From Spirochaetia bacterium (GTDB lineage Bacteria; Spirochaetota; Spirochaetia; Treponematales; Breznakiellaceae): a stretch of DNA of 37,509 nucleotides. The stretch covers positions 1-37,509 of the forward strand of contig BNUX01000022.1 in NCBI GenBank assembly GCA_025997675.1, written 5' to 3'. Positions 26,560-37,509 of this stretch are shown piece after piece (position 1 is the stretch's first letter; each line of letters opens with the position of its first letter). Under the pieces are notes generated by a model that did not search any database, was not told where the DNA came from, and worked only from the letters and a program-made list of their open reading frames with translations. Made by a program: the position numbers and the translations under genes.

Positions 26560-27161
26560 AAACAAACGTTGGCAATATCTTAAAACTGGGCATTGCCCTG
26601 ATGCTTTTTGCAACCGTGGCGTGCGTCGGCCTTGCCTTTGTGTATTCCGGCACAAAAACGGTTATCGAAGAGCGTTCGGCGGCGGATTTGAAGGCCGCTC
26701 TGTCGGAACTGTTCCCCGAGGCGGATAGTTTCGACGATCTTAACGGCGCCATTAAAAGCACCGAGGCGGCGGTTACCTTCGGCTCAGAATACAAGGCCCT
26801 AAAGGGCGGCAGCGTCATCGGCGCCGCTATCACCGCCTCAAGCGGCAGTTACGGCGGGCCGGCTACGGTTCTGGTTGGTGTGGACACCGGCGGAAAGATC
26901 ACCAGGGTTAAAATAATGGAGATCTCCGACACCCCCGGACTGGGGGCAAACGCCGTATCCGACAGCTATTTTGTAAATAAGGCTGCGGGAACAACCTTCT
27001 ACGGGCAGTTCGCCGGGAAATCCGTGAGCGACCGCTTTGAGGTAAAGGGCGATGTGACCGCCATCACCGCATCCACCATCACCAGCACCGCTATAACCCT
27101 GATCGTAAAGACCGCCGGAACCGCCGGCAAGGCATGGCTGGAACAAGGAGGGGCTAACTAA
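26556..27161 (+). CDS. rnfG: Rnf complex subunit G (covalent FMN)
   Basis: A 201-aa protein with one N-terminal membrane anchor (about 9-30) and an extracytoplasmic FMN-binding domain. The attachment threonine should be in ITASTITSTAI (near 172), which differs from the common SGAT-xTS form but keeps the threonine and following TS. DTPGLGANAVSDSYF matches the conserved ETPGLG region. Translation is coupled to rnfD and rnfE by overlapping stop and start codons. Confidence 0.94.
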   Translation: MKTNVGNILKLGIALMLFATVACVGLAFVYSGTKTVIEERSAADLKAALSELFPEADSFDDLNGAIKSTEAAVTFGSEYKALKGGSVIGAAITASSGSYGGPATVLVGVDTGGKITRVKIMEISDTPGLGANAVSDSYFVNKAAGTTFYGQFAGKSVSDRFEVKGDVTAITASTITSTAITLIVKTAGTAGKAWLEQGGAN

Positions 27162-27766
27162 TGAAGTACGTTAAAATATTTGTCAACGGCCTGGTAAAGG
27201 AAAACCCTTTGCTGGTCCTGATGATCGGTCTCTGTTCATCCCTGGCGGTTACCACCTCGGTGGCCAACGGTATCGGCATGGGCCTTTCCATGACCTTCGT
27301 GCTCCTTATGTCGGAGGTGGTGATAAGCGTCTTCCGGAAGCTCATCCCCGAGTCTGTCCGTATCCCCATATTCATCATCGTTATCGCCGCCTTTACCACC
27401 ATCGTAGACTATATGCTCAAGGCGTATTTCCCGGACCTGTCCAAGGCAATGGGCGTCTTCATCCCCCTTATCGTGGTGAATTGTATCATCATGGGCCGGG
27501 TGGAAGGGTTTGCGTCCAAACAGTCCGTGGGGGACTGCATCTTCGACTCCCTGGGCATGGGCGTGGGTTACACCTGGGTACTGGTGGCTATTTCCCTTAT
27601 CAGGGAACTTCTGGGGAACGGCAGCATCCTTGGTTTGTCCATCTTCGGTGACGGCTACACCCCAATACTGTTTTTCGTCCTGCCCCCCGGCGGGTTCATC
27701 GTCTTCGCGCTTGTCATGAGTTTCAATGCGTTTCTCAAGTCCAAGAATAAGGAGGCACGGGCATGA
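27161..27766 (+). CDS. rnfE: Rnf complex subunit E
   Basis: A 201-aa integral membrane protein of the RnfA/RnfE (NqrD/E) family with six predicted helices. The N-terminus has NPLLVLMIGLCSSLAVTTS with the membrane cysteine that helps ligate the intramembrane iron-sulfur cluster together with RnfA; a second Cys is in VVNCIIMGRVEGF near 110. It overlaps rnfA by 4 nt (ATGA). Confidence 0.95.
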   Translation: MKYVKIFVNGLVKENPLLVLMIGLCSSLAVTTSVANGIGMGLSMTFVLLMSEVVISVFRKLIPESVRIPIFIIVIAAFTTIVDYMLKAYFPDLSKAMGVFIPLIVVNCIIMGRVEGFASKQSVGDCIFDSLGMGVGYTWVLVAISLIRELLGNGSILGLSIFGDGYTPILFFVLPPGGFIVFALVMSFNAFLKSKNKEARA

Positions 27767-28359
27767 TCCTCTTCAAGATATTCATCTCCGCCTTTCTCAT
27801 TAACAACGTAGTGTTGTTGCGCTTCATCGCCCTCTGTCCCTTCATAGGGATGAGTACCGATGAGGACAAATCCTTCGGTATGGGTCTGGCCGTAACCTTT
27901 GTAACGGTCATCGCAACCTGTGTTACCTGGCCTATCTACCGGTACATTCTGGAACCGGCGGGTATGGTGTTCCTCCAGCTTCTGGTGTTCATCCTGGTTA
28001 TCGCCTCCCTGGTTCAGTTGGTGGAATTCTACCTGAAGAAATCCGCCCCGGCCCTCTATGCCTCCATGGGAATCTACCTTGCGCTGATCACCACCAACTG
28101 CGCCATCCTGGCGGTTACCCTGGACGTGATTAACAACGTGTGTACCTTCACCGGCCAGCCCTACACCTTTGTGCAATCCGTGGTATACGCCATAGGGGTT
28201 GCCGCAGGTTTCCTCCTGGCCCTGCTTCTCCTTGCGGGGGTCCGCCGGCGAATCAGGACCAGCCCGATTCCCGCGTTCCTCAAGGGGGCTCCTATACTGT
28301 TCGTATCGTCGGGCCTTTTATCCATAGCCTTCATGGGCTTCTCCGGCTTGGTTAAATAG
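27763..28359 (+). CDS. rnfA: Rnf complex subunit A
   Basis: A 198-aa six-helix membrane subunit, pseudo-symmetric partner of RnfE. NNVVLLRFIALCPFIG (near 15-30) and TTNCAILAVTLDV (near 110-122) carry the paired cysteines expected to hold the intramembrane cluster. Coupled to rnfE; AGGAGG lies before rnfB downstream. Confidence 0.95.
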   Translation: MILFKIFISAFLINNVVLLRFIALCPFIGMSTDEDKSFGMGLAVTFVTVIATCVTWPIYRYILEPAGMVFLQLLVFILVIASLVQLVEFYLKKSAPALYASMGIYLALITTNCAILAVTLDVINNVCTFTGQPYTFVQSVVYAIGVAAGFLLALLLLAGVRRRIRTSPIPAFLKGAPILFVSSGLLSIAFMGFSGLVK

Positions 28360-28370
28360 GAGGCCGAGAT

Positions 28371-29189
28371 ATGAATATTGTTTTAATAACGGCGGTATTT
28401 GCCGCCATTCTGGCCTTTGTGTTAGGTGTTCTCCTGGGCTTTTTCAAGGACATCTTCCATGTTGAAGAAGACCCCCTGAAAGGTCAGGCCCGTGAAATCC
28501 TTCCCGGCGCGAACTGCGGCGGCTGCGGATTCCCGGGCTGTGACGGCTACGCCGCCGCGGTGGCCGCCAAAACCGCCGAAACCAACAAGTGTACCGTTGG
28601 CGGGCAGGCGGTGGCGGAAAAACTAGCCGCCCTCGTTGGCTCAAACGCCGGGGCAATGATCCCGGTGGTGGCAGTTCCTGTCTGCCAGGGCTCGCCGGAT
28701 AAGGCCGGCGCAAAGGGCGCCTACACGGGCCTGCAAACCTGCCGGGGGGCCAAGCTCTCCGCCGGTGGGACCAAGCTCTGTATCTACGGCTGCCTGGGCT
28801 ACGGCGACTGCACCCTGGTCTGCCAGTTCGGCGCACTCAGCATGGGCGAAAACGGCCTCCCGAAAGTGGACATCAGCAAATGTACGGGCTGCAAGGTCTG
28901 CATTGCCGAATGTCCCCAGGGCGTCCTTAAAGCGGTGCCCAGGGATGGCAAGGGCGCATTCCTCCTCTGCTCCAACCGGAATCTGGTCAAGGGCGCCGTG
29001 AAAAAAACCTGCAAGGTTGGGTGCCTCAAATGCGGGAGCTGCGAAAAGAACTGCCCGGAACAGGCCATAACCCTGGTGAACGGTCTCCCGGTGGTGGATT
29101 ACGCCAAGTGCACTTCCTGCGGCACCTGCGCGGAAAAATGCCCCTCCAAGGGTTTCAAGTTCCTTGAGCGAGACATCCTTGCGGGTTAA
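28371..29189 (+). CDS. rnfB: Rnf complex subunit B (ferredoxin-side iron-sulfur protein)
   Basis: A 272-aa protein with an N-terminal anchor (about 5-27). The CxxCx4Cx16C cluster motif is at C49, C52, C57 and C74 (NCGGCGFPGCDGY). Further ferredoxin motifs follow: CTGCKVCIAECP, CKVGCLKCGSCEKNCP and CTSCGTCAEKCP. It is the likely entry point for ferredoxin electrons. The last 26 bp overlap the next open frame. Confidence 0.95.
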   Translation: MNIVLITAVFAAILAFVLGVLLGFFKDIFHVEEDPLKGQAREILPGANCGGCGFPGCDGYAAAVAAKTAETNKCTVGGQAVAEKLAALVGSNAGAMIPVVAVPVCQGSPDKAGAKGAYTGLQTCRGAKLSAGGTKLCIYGCLGYGDCTLVCQFGALSMGENGLPKVDISKCTGCKVCIAECPQGVLKAVPRDGKGAFLLCSNRNLVKGAVKKTCKVGCLKCGSCEKNCPEQAITLVNGLPVVDYAKCTSCGTCAEKCPSKGFKFLERDILAG

Positions 29190-29967
29190 AAATCTTCTCA
29201 CCATAATTCTGTTCCTTGTCATTGCCGGAACAAGCTCCTCCGCCACTTTGGAGGAGCTTATCGGCCTTGACCGGGTAACGGAGTTGGCTGCCGCCAATCC
29301 CATCACCGAAGTTCAATACAAAAACCCCCAGCCCCGGCTTATACCCCGGAATGGGGAACTTCGGCGCTTAATCAGCGATGCTATGCGCACCCTGGAGCCC
29401 ACGTTTTTTGTGGAAAGCCTCTACCGGTATCAAAAACCTGCCCCGGGAGCATGGACCGAGGCGGAACGGAACGCCCTCTACAACGCGACTTTGGCCATAA
29501 GTACCCTTGAGGGGATCGAGTACTTTTCCGCAAGCCGTAACCGTATGCGTACCTTCTATGAAACTTCTACGGTGATTGACGGTCCGGATACCAAGCGCCC
29601 CCGCCCGGACCCTGCCTATACTACGCCCCCGGCGGAACTAACTATCTATGCCCGGCAGAAGGACCTTACCTTTGGGGATAATTTGTACCGGTATACCTAC
29701 TATGCCCGCCCGGACAGTCTTGTCTTTGTGCAGGAAAACCTCACCGTCATGAATGTGGGGCTTATTAGGGTGGTGAAGAAGAACCAACTCCGGTCGGTGG
29801 TAGCGGTACTGGACGCCGGGGATTCCCTGTTGGTGTACGTAGTGAGTATGGCAAAGGCCGCCTCCTCCCCGTGGCTGAACGAACGGGCGGGCAGGTCCTT
29901 TGCTAACCGCGCCGCCGCAATCCTGTCCTGGTTTACCAAACGGGCCGATGAGGCGCTCATTCCGTAA
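29164..29967 (+). CDS. secreted protein of unknown function at the end of the rnf operon
   Basis: About 267 aa. The frame opens at TTG 29164, inside rnfB; TTG 29179 (LRVKNLL) is an alternative, so the start is uncertain and coupling to rnfB is likely. The N-terminus is a signal peptide (NLLTIILFLVIAGTSSSATL). The mature part has no cysteines and no recognised catalytic motif; it contains LYRYQKPAPGAW, STLEGIEYFSASRNRMRTFYE and a beta-rich middle. It looks like a spirochaete-restricted family (possibly DUF6675, from memory). Its place suggests a periplasmic accessory of Rnf or simply a passenger gene. Confidence 0.65.
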   Translation: MSETSLRVKNLLTIILFLVIAGTSSSATLEELIGLDRVTELAAANPITEVQYKNPQPRLIPRNGELRRLISDAMRTLEPTFFVESLYRYQKPAPGAWTEAERNALYNATLAISTLEGIEYFSASRNRMRTFYETSTVIDGPDTKRPRPDPAYTTPPAELTIYARQKDLTFGDNLYRYTYYARPDSLVFVQENLTVMNVGLIRVVKKNQLRSVVAVLDAGDSLLVYVVSMAKAASSPWLNERAGRSFANRAAAILSWFTKRADEALIP

Positions 29968-29969
29968 GT

Positions 29970-30157
29970 TGCGGAGCATTGCCCGCAACCTGCGGAGCAT
30001 TGCCCGCAACCTGCGGAGCATCGCCCGCAACCTGCGGAGCATTGCCCGCAACTCGCAGCGCATTGCCCGCAACCTGCGGCGCATTGCCCACAACTCGCGG
30101 AGCATTGCCCACAACTTGCGGGACATTGCCTACAACTTGCGGGCAATGTCCCGCGTT
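29970..30157. repeat. tandem palindromic array 3 (21-bp period)
   Basis: Eight 21-bp units (29970-30137) of the type TGCGGAGCATTGCCCGCAAC plus one base, then a partial ninth. Units 1-4 are almost identical; units 5-9 progressively diverge. The dyads are CCGCA-ACC-TGCGG and GCA-T-TGC, half a period apart. The array fills the gap between two convergent genes, starting three bases after the upstream stop codon. A 7-residue peptide repeat results in every frame, but substitutions are mostly non-synonymous and no start site fits. Confidence 0.95.
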
Positions 30158-30198
30158 GGAGATTCGGCCCGCAGAAAGGACCGTAAGACCTTAATCGA

Positions 30199-31623
30199 TC
30201 AGAGCTTATCTATAAGCATCGAACACTTCCCCGAAGGGATGGGCAGGGTTTTCTTCTTCTTTCCCAGGATATTAATCGTAAAGTAGTACAGCTTTTCACT
30301 TTCCATGTGGATTTCCCAGCCCCGGCCGCTCTTATTGGAAAGTATGGTGATCATGTTCTTCTTGAGGGAAAGGTTTTCTATCCCCATGATTTCCAGATTG
30401 GGGATGATCCAGTCCACGGTCTTACGGGGTAGGGAGATGAAGAGACCCACGATGTTTTCGATGGTAAGGCAGATGGTGGACAGGGCATCGTAGGTGAGGT
30501 ACTGGGACCGGGGAAATCCCGGCTTGTCCGGCCACTGGGCGGGGCCTTCTTTTAGGGGCAGGTAGGCCTCCCAGAGGTTCCCCTTGTGGTGGTTCCCCTC
30601 GGGGTTCATGGAGTCCAGCACAAAGTAGAGGTGACGGATGGCGCATTCCCGGGCCAGGTCCCAACGCTGGTACCGCTCCAGGCCCTTGATCACCATAAAG
30701 GTCAGGTGGGGATACACGGAACCCCGGAACCCACAGCCTGATTCGTCAAAGCTGGGTTCCGATACCGCAACCGTGGGGAAGGGGTGAACCGCCCCGAAAA
30801 AAGCGGGGTCAGAAAGCTTATCGATGATCCGCTCCGCCTTATCATCGTTGGAGATCTCCGCTAAGAGGGGCCAGTAGGAGGCAATGGTTTTTACCTTGAG
30901 CCGGTTTTCGTGTATATCAATATCATAGTAGAAACCATCATCGTTATCCCACATCAGGGTATTAAGCCGGGTTTTCAGGGAAAAGTACTGCCGCTTATAC
31001 TGAAAACTGGCCTCCTTGTCGTTCAGGATGTCCGCCATAGCGGACAGGTAGAGCGCATTGATGGCCATCATGGTGTTAAAATCAACGGGGTATGCCGCAT
31101 TCTCCCGGGGAGCGTTGACCATCCCCGTGGCCGCCAGGGGAACCTCGTAGAGGCCGTTGGGCCGCTTAAACACCGAGTCCACCCAGTTGGTATACCGGTC
31201 CAGGATAGGAAGCACGTCCTTAACCCGTTTCTTGTTCCCCGACTTGTGGTAGAGGTTAAACTCCGCCCAGGCGAAGAGGGGCAGCCCCAGGCCTTCAGGG
31301 TTATCCTTTTCCACCACGGGCGCCCCGGTTTCAATACTGTAGGAGCAGCGGATGGCCCCATTCGGTTCCTGCCGCTCATAAAAAACATCCAGGGTCGGAA
31401 AGGCCTGGTAGATCCGGTTGGAGTAAACCAAAAAAAAGGAGGAAAAGATGGCGTCCATCTGCTGAATCACGGGGCTGCCGGGGTAGGAAAAGAATTTCCC
31501 TTCAATGGCCCCCTTTTCCCCTTCACCCTGCCAACAATCCTGGAGCCAAGCCCAGGTTTTATCATATATATCAACAAAATCCTGATCATAAAAATGGATC
31601 TTCGGGAAATCGCGCCTTGTCAA
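30199..31623 (-). CDS. (alpha/alpha)6-barrel glycoside hydrolase, trehalase/GH63/MGH1-like
   Basis: A 474-aa cytoplasmic protein (no signal peptide). It resembles clan GH-G enzymes: DQDFVDIYDKTWAWLQD near the start, TLMWDNDDGFYYDIDIHENR near 240, GFRGSVYPHLTFMVIKGLERY near 315, and NHHKGNLWEAYLPLKEGP near 375 where a catalytic acid or base would be expected. Substrate could be trehalose, mannosylglycerate, glucosylglycerate or another alpha-glycoside. TTG 31623 is chosen because AAAGGAG lies seven bases upstream and no ATG fits. It converges on array 3 and is divergent from the membrane protein gene. Confidence 0.65.
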   Translation of the reverse strand: MTRRDFPKIHFYDQDFVDIYDKTWAWLQDCWQGEGEKGAIEGKFFSYPGSPVIQQMDAIFSSFFLVYSNRIYQAFPTLDVFYERQEPNGAIRCSYSIETGAPVVEKDNPEGLGLPLFAWAEFNLYHKSGNKKRVKDVLPILDRYTNWVDSVFKRPNGLYEVPLAATGMVNAPRENAAYPVDFNTMMAINALYLSAMADILNDKEASFQYKRQYFSLKTRLNTLMWDNDDGFYYDIDIHENRLKVKTIASYWPLLAEISNDDKAERIIDKLSDPAFFGAVHPFPTVAVSEPSFDESGCGFRGSVYPHLTFMVIKGLERYQRWDLARECAIRHLYFVLDSMNPEGNHHKGNLWEAYLPLKEGPAQWPDKPGFPRSQYLTYDALSTICLTIENIVGLFISLPRKTVDWIIPNLEIMGIENLSLKKNMITILSNKSGRGWEIHMESEKLYYFTINILGKKKKTLPIPSGKCSMLIDKL

Positions 31624-31789
31624 CCAAATGCTCCTTTTATATCCTATCGAGGGTACTCTATGCCCATAAAAAAGTCAAACGAAAAATATATTTTTTCTAC
31701 GCAATTGCATCAGTGCATATTTTATTATACATTCAAAACGGCAAATTTTCCATCATAATTATTGTATTTTGTATAGAAAACCGTAAAAA
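31624..31789. promoter_or_regulatory. AT-rich divergent intergenic region
   Basis: 166 bp, far richer in A and T than its surroundings, separating two divergent genes. Several promoter-like hexamers occur (TTGCAT with TACATT at 17-bp spacing around 31704-31733, and TATACAT on the same strand), but none is decisive. Confidence 0.4.
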
Positions 31790-32674
31790 ATGGACGCCGG
31801 TGTACGGACCCTTGAGCCCAAGGCCGGGATGTTTTATGCTGATCCCATGACCATTTCAGTCCGCAACATCTATTTCCGGGTCGGCATAAGCCTTTCCGTG
31901 CTGACCCTGGTGACTGCCCTGTCCCTGTCCTTTATCGTCTTTTCGGTCTATCCCCAGGTTGGGGCCGCCGCCATCCAGTCTGCGGACCTGTTTCAGTCCC
32001 TGATTTCCCGTACCTTCGCCTCCCCCTATATATCCTTTGTAACCATGCTAAGTTCGGTCCTGTACGCATTTATCACCATGATCCTCATCTATTATTTTTT
32101 TGAGAAAACCCAGTCTCCGGAGATCCTCTTCTTTGCCCTCTTTGCGGCGTCCTTTGCCTTTGAGGCCCTGCGGGTCATGGTCCCCCTGGCGGCGGTGGAC
32201 AATCTACCCAGCGTCTATCTGGTAATGTCCTCCCGGGTATTGCTCATTGCCCGGTACTTCGGGGTCTTTTCCCTCTTTGCCGCCAGCGTCTATGCGGCGG
32301 GGCTGGGGGAGCAAAAGCAGGGCAACATCGTCTTCATCATCGCCATAGCCGCCATGATCATCGCCCTGGGGGTCCCCATAGACGGCCTTGCCTGGGACAG
32401 CAGTCTGATGATGGTCTCCGGCTATACCGACATGCTGAAAATGGTGGAGGTGGTGATCGGCCTGATTACCGCACTCAGCTTTTTCATCTCCGCCCACTCC
32501 CGGGGCTCCAATGAGTATATCTTCATCGGCATCGGTTCTCTCCTCGCCTTCCTGGGACGCTCGGTGCTCCTCACTGCCGATACCTGGATTACTCCCCTGC
32601 CCGGTCTGGCCCTCCTGGCAGCCGGCACCTGGATCATCTGCGTCCAACTCCACCGGGTGTACCTCTGGCTCTAA
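31790..32674 (+). CDS. polytopic membrane protein of unknown function
   Basis: Up to 294 aa with about seven hydrophobic helices, starting with FRVGISLSVLTLVTALSLSF and ending with LLAAGTWIICVQLHRVYLWL. The layout, seven helices with a short C-tail, is reminiscent of 7TM sensory input modules, but no signalling domain is attached. The start is uncertain: ATG 31790, 31829 and 31850 are in frame, none with a good ribosome binding site; the sequence from MTISVRN (31850) looks most natural. It precedes proS on the same strand by 35 bp, but a separate TATACT lies between them. Confidence 0.6.
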   Translation: MDAGVRTLEPKAGMFYADPMTISVRNIYFRVGISLSVLTLVTALSLSFIVFSVYPQVGAAAIQSADLFQSLISRTFASPYISFVTMLSSVLYAFITMILIYYFFEKTQSPEILFFALFAASFAFEALRVMVPLAAVDNLPSVYLVMSSRVLLIARYFGVFSLFAASVYAAGLGEQKQGNIVFIIAIAAMIIALGVPIDGLAWDSSLMMVSGYTDMLKMVEVVIGLITALSFFISAHSRGSNEYIFIGIGSLLAFLGRSVLLTADTWITPLPGLALLAAGTWIICVQLHRVYLWL

Positions 32675-32686
32675 TACCGGTATACT
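32658..32686 (+). promoter_or_regulatory. possible proS promoter
   Basis: TATACT at 32681-32686 is a strong -10. TGTACC at 32658-32663, 17 bp upstream, is a weak -35 lying within the end of the preceding gene. Confidence 0.4.
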
Positions 32687-32709
32687 GATAAAACATAAAG
32701 GAATACACC

Positions 32710-34527
32710 ATGAAAGTTTCAGAAACATTTATCCCCACCCTTCGGGAAGTCCCCGGCGATGCGGTCATCGTAAGCCACCGCCTGATGCTCCGGGCCGCCC
32801 TGATCCGAAAACTCTCCAACGGCCTCTTTGCCTATCTCCCCCTGGGCCTACGCTCCTTCAGAAAGGTTGAGCGCATAATTCGTGAAGAGATGGATGCCGC
32901 AGGCGCCCTGGAGATAAAGCCAACCGTGGTGGTCCCCGGGGAACTCTGGAAGGAATCCGGCCGCTGGGACTCCATGGGGGACGCCCTTTTGCGGGTAAAA
33001 AACCGGGTGGGCTCAGACTTTGTGGTGTCCCCCACGGCGGAGGAAGCCTTTACCGCGCTGGTTCGTGACGAACTTTCCAGCTACCGCCAACTCCCCCTGA
33101 CCCTCTACCAGATCAATACCAAGTACCGGGATGAAGTACGCCCCCGCTATGGGGTCATGCGGGGCCGGGAATTTGTGATGAAGGACGCCTATTCCTTCCA
33201 CACCGATGAGGCGAGCCTGGACGAGACCTATCAGAAAATGGGCCGCGCCTACCGGCGAATCTTTAAGCGCTGCGGCCTCACGGTAATCCCCGTCCGGGCC
33301 GACTCCGGCGCAATGGGCGGCACAGGTTCGGAAGAGTTTATGGTGGAAAGCGAGATTGGGGACAACACCCTCCTTCTCTGCAAAGCCTGCGATTACGCCG
33401 CCAACGTAGAAAAGGCCGGCTGCAAACCGGACTATACTGCCCCTGCTTCAGTTGAGACCCCTCATGTGGAAAAGATCGACACCCCCCATGTCAGAACCAT
33501 TGAAGAACTTTGTAGCTTCCTCAAAACCGACGCCAGGCAATTCATCAAGACCCTGATCTACAAAGCGGTCAATGTGGAACTGGACCTGTCCGCCGCTCCG
33601 GGCTGCGCCAAACTTGTACAGCGTAAACCCGCCCCCGACGCGCCCCCGGTATACCCCGAAGCATTTTTTGCCGTAACCATCCGGGGCGACCTGGATGTAA
33701 ACGAAGTTAAACTCGCCGCCATCCTCAAGGCCGCAGAAGTAGTGCTCGCCGCCGATACCGATGTGGAGCGTATCACCGGGGCGCCTGTAGGATTCGCCGG
33801 GCCTGTTGGCCTTACCAGTGTCCCGGTCATTGCCGACGAAACGGTGACCGCCATGACCGATGCGGTGGCCGGAGCCTTAGCCAAAGACCTCCACTACACC
33901 CATGTTGCATACGGCAGGGACTTTACACCATGGCTAGTCACCGATGTCCGCACCGTTGTTGCCGGGGACCGCTGCCCGGTCTGCGGGGGGGAGCTTTACG
34001 AAAAAAAAGGCAACGAACTGGGCCATATCTTCAAGCTGGGATACAAGTACACCAAGACCATGAAGGTCAGTTACCTGGACGTGAACGGCAAAAGCCACAC
34101 CCCTACCATGGGCTGTTACGGTATAGGCCTGGACCGGACCCTGGCATCGGCCATTGAGGAACACCACGACGAGGCGGGCATTATCTGGCCCATCACCATA
34201 GCGCCCTTCCATGTGATCATCGTCCCCATCAAATACGACGGCGCCGTTAAAGCTGCTGCGGATAGTATTACTGCGGACTTGGAAAAGCAGGGCGTAGAAG
34301 TACTGCTGGATGACCGGAACGAACGGCCCGGGGTCAAGTTCAATGACGCCGACCTTACCGGCATACCCTACCGGGTGGTGGTCGGTGACAAGAACCTCGC
34401 CGGGGAGAACCCCAGGGTGGAAATTAAGGGACGCAGTGAAAAGGACAACCGCCTGGTGGAACTTAAGGCGGCGGCGGAAGAACTGACAGCATTAGTGCAC
34501 CGGGATCTGGCGGAACTGAACCAATAA
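32710..34527 (+). CDS. proS: prolyl-tRNA synthetase (bacterial type, with editing insert)
   Basis: A 605-aa class II synthetase charging tRNA-Pro. The catalytic core has ELWKESGRWDSMG, motif 2 (YRDEVRPRYGVMRGREFVMK, near 135) and motif 3 (GIGLDRTLASAIE). An insertion of about 170 residues (about 230-400) corresponds to the INS editing domain that removes mischarged alanine. CKACDYAANVEKAGC and CPVCGGEL flank it. The C-terminal anticodon-binding domain includes LLDDRNERPGVKFNDADL. AAAGGA precedes ATG 32710. Its stop codon overlaps the T run that ends the opposing 5S rRNA. Confidence 0.97.
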   Translation: MKVSETFIPTLREVPGDAVIVSHRLMLRAALIRKLSNGLFAYLPLGLRSFRKVERIIREEMDAAGALEIKPTVVVPGELWKESGRWDSMGDALLRVKNRVGSDFVVSPTAEEAFTALVRDELSSYRQLPLTLYQINTKYRDEVRPRYGVMRGREFVMKDAYSFHTDEASLDETYQKMGRAYRRIFKRCGLTVIPVRADSGAMGGTGSEEFMVESEIGDNTLLLCKACDYAANVEKAGCKPDYTAPASVETPHVEKIDTPHVRTIEELCSFLKTDARQFIKTLIYKAVNVELDLSAAPGCAKLVQRKPAPDAPPVYPEAFFAVTIRGDLDVNEVKLAAILKAAEVVLAADTDVERITGAPVGFAGPVGLTSVPVIADETVTAMTDAVAGALAKDLHYTHVAYGRDFTPWLVTDVRTVVAGDRCPVCGGELYEKKGNELGHIFKLGYKYTKTMKVSYLDVNGKSHTPTMGCYGIGLDRTLASAIEEHHDEAGIIWPITIAPFHVIIVPIKYDGAVKAAADSITADLEKQGVEVLLDDRNERPGVKFNDADLTGIPYRVVVGDKNLAGENPRVEIKGRSEKDNRLVELKAAAEELTALVHRDLAELNQ

Positions 34528-34532
34528 AAAAA
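34526..34532 (-). terminator. T run after 5S rRNA
   Basis: Seven T residues on the minus strand directly follow the closing helix of 5S (GTCTGG...CCAGAC), so the rRNA terminal helix itself may act as the terminator stem. The run shares bases with the proS stop codon. Confidence 0.6.
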
Positions 34533-34648
34533 GTCTGGCAATGACCTACTTTCCCACCCCTTGAGGGGCAGTATCATCGGCGTAAGAGGGCTTGACTTCC
34601 GTGTTCGAAAAGGGAACGGGTATAACACCTCCACCATAATCACCAGAC
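34533..34648 (-). rRNA. rrf: 5S ribosomal RNA
   Basis: 116 nt. The ends GTCTGG and CCAGAC pair as helix I. Internal conserved bacterial 5S features include CCGTTCCCTTTTCGAACACGG and GGGAAAGTAGG. It lies 54 nt after 23S, with no tRNA in the spacer. Confidence 0.93.
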
Positions 34649-34702
34649 AATTAATTACAATTGCTATTGCGGGATTGGGTATGTTTATAGGAACAATAAT
34701 AT

Positions 34703-37509
<2,807 letters not shown>

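Noticed and set aside
29638..30286. Coiled-coil-like heptad proteins encoded by array 3
   Set aside because: A 21-bp period always gives a 7-residue repeat; changes between units are mostly non-synonymous and no start site fits.
31617..31850. 77-codon AT-rich ORF between the hydrolase and the membrane protein
   Set aside because: It covers the divergent promoter region, has no ribosome binding site and codes for a composition unlike neighbouring proteins.

Overview
The window looks like chromosome from a spirochaete, most likely a termite-gut-type treponeme. This rests on overall gene content (Rnf complex, a giant CoA-dehydratase-type activase, a Cache-domain hybrid kinase, a spirochaete-style lipoprotein, treponeme-like hypothetical proteins), moderately high GC and frequent AAAGGAG ribosome binding sites. 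The species assignment is inference; no database search was possible.

Layout. 1-570: a G-homopolymer and a repeat followed by a damaged DUF433/DUF5615 toxin-antitoxin pair (minus strand). 580-1560: a strong promoter, a structured leader without a convincing gene, a 20-bp tandem palindromic array and a small partial ORF with a terminator. 1578-6278: an operon argG - mtnA - (class II aldolase fused to YedF) - cysteine desulfurase. 6280-10680 (minus): a 1466-aa activase/dehydratase-like iron-sulfur protein. 10789-12090: a PerR-type regulator, a 36-aa rubredoxin and a reverse rubrerythrin, with a clear promoter, operator and terminator. 12113-15918: grpE-dnaK-dnaJ. 15924-19561 (minus): a UPF0316 membrane protein and a 1019-aa hybrid kinase. 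19689-20257: hicB-hicA followed by the second copy of the repeat and an 18-C homopolymer. 20257-22306: a repeat-rich beta-propeller-like lipoprotein and a retropepsin-like protein. 22427-23945: a second tandem palindromic array, a 57-codon ORF and an HD-GYP response regulator. 24005-29967: rnfCDGEAB plus a trailing secreted protein. 29970-30157: a third tandem palindromic array. 30199-34527: a glycoside hydrolase (minus), a polytopic membrane protein and proS. 34533-37509 (minus): 5S rRNA and most of 23S rRNA, whose 5' end is cut off by the window edge.

How the genes work together. The argG operon joins arginine synthesis to a likely salvage route for 5-deoxy or methylthio pentose phosphates (MtnA isomerase plus class II aldolase) and to sulfur or selenium handling (YedF plus a class V desulfurase). 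PerR, rubredoxin and rubrerythrin form an anaerobe's peroxide defence. Rnf couples ferredoxin oxidation to NAD reduction and ion pumping, as expected for a fermentative or acetogenic anaerobe.

The least explained structures are non-coding. First, two toxin-antitoxin modules are each followed, in the same relative orientation, by a ~88-bp conserved block (about 93% identical by eye) and a C18-19 homopolymer; one homopolymer touches the putative -35 of the lipoprotein gene. Second, three sequence-unrelated arrays have the same architecture: 8-9 units, 20-21 bp period, and imperfect dyad symmetry in each unit.
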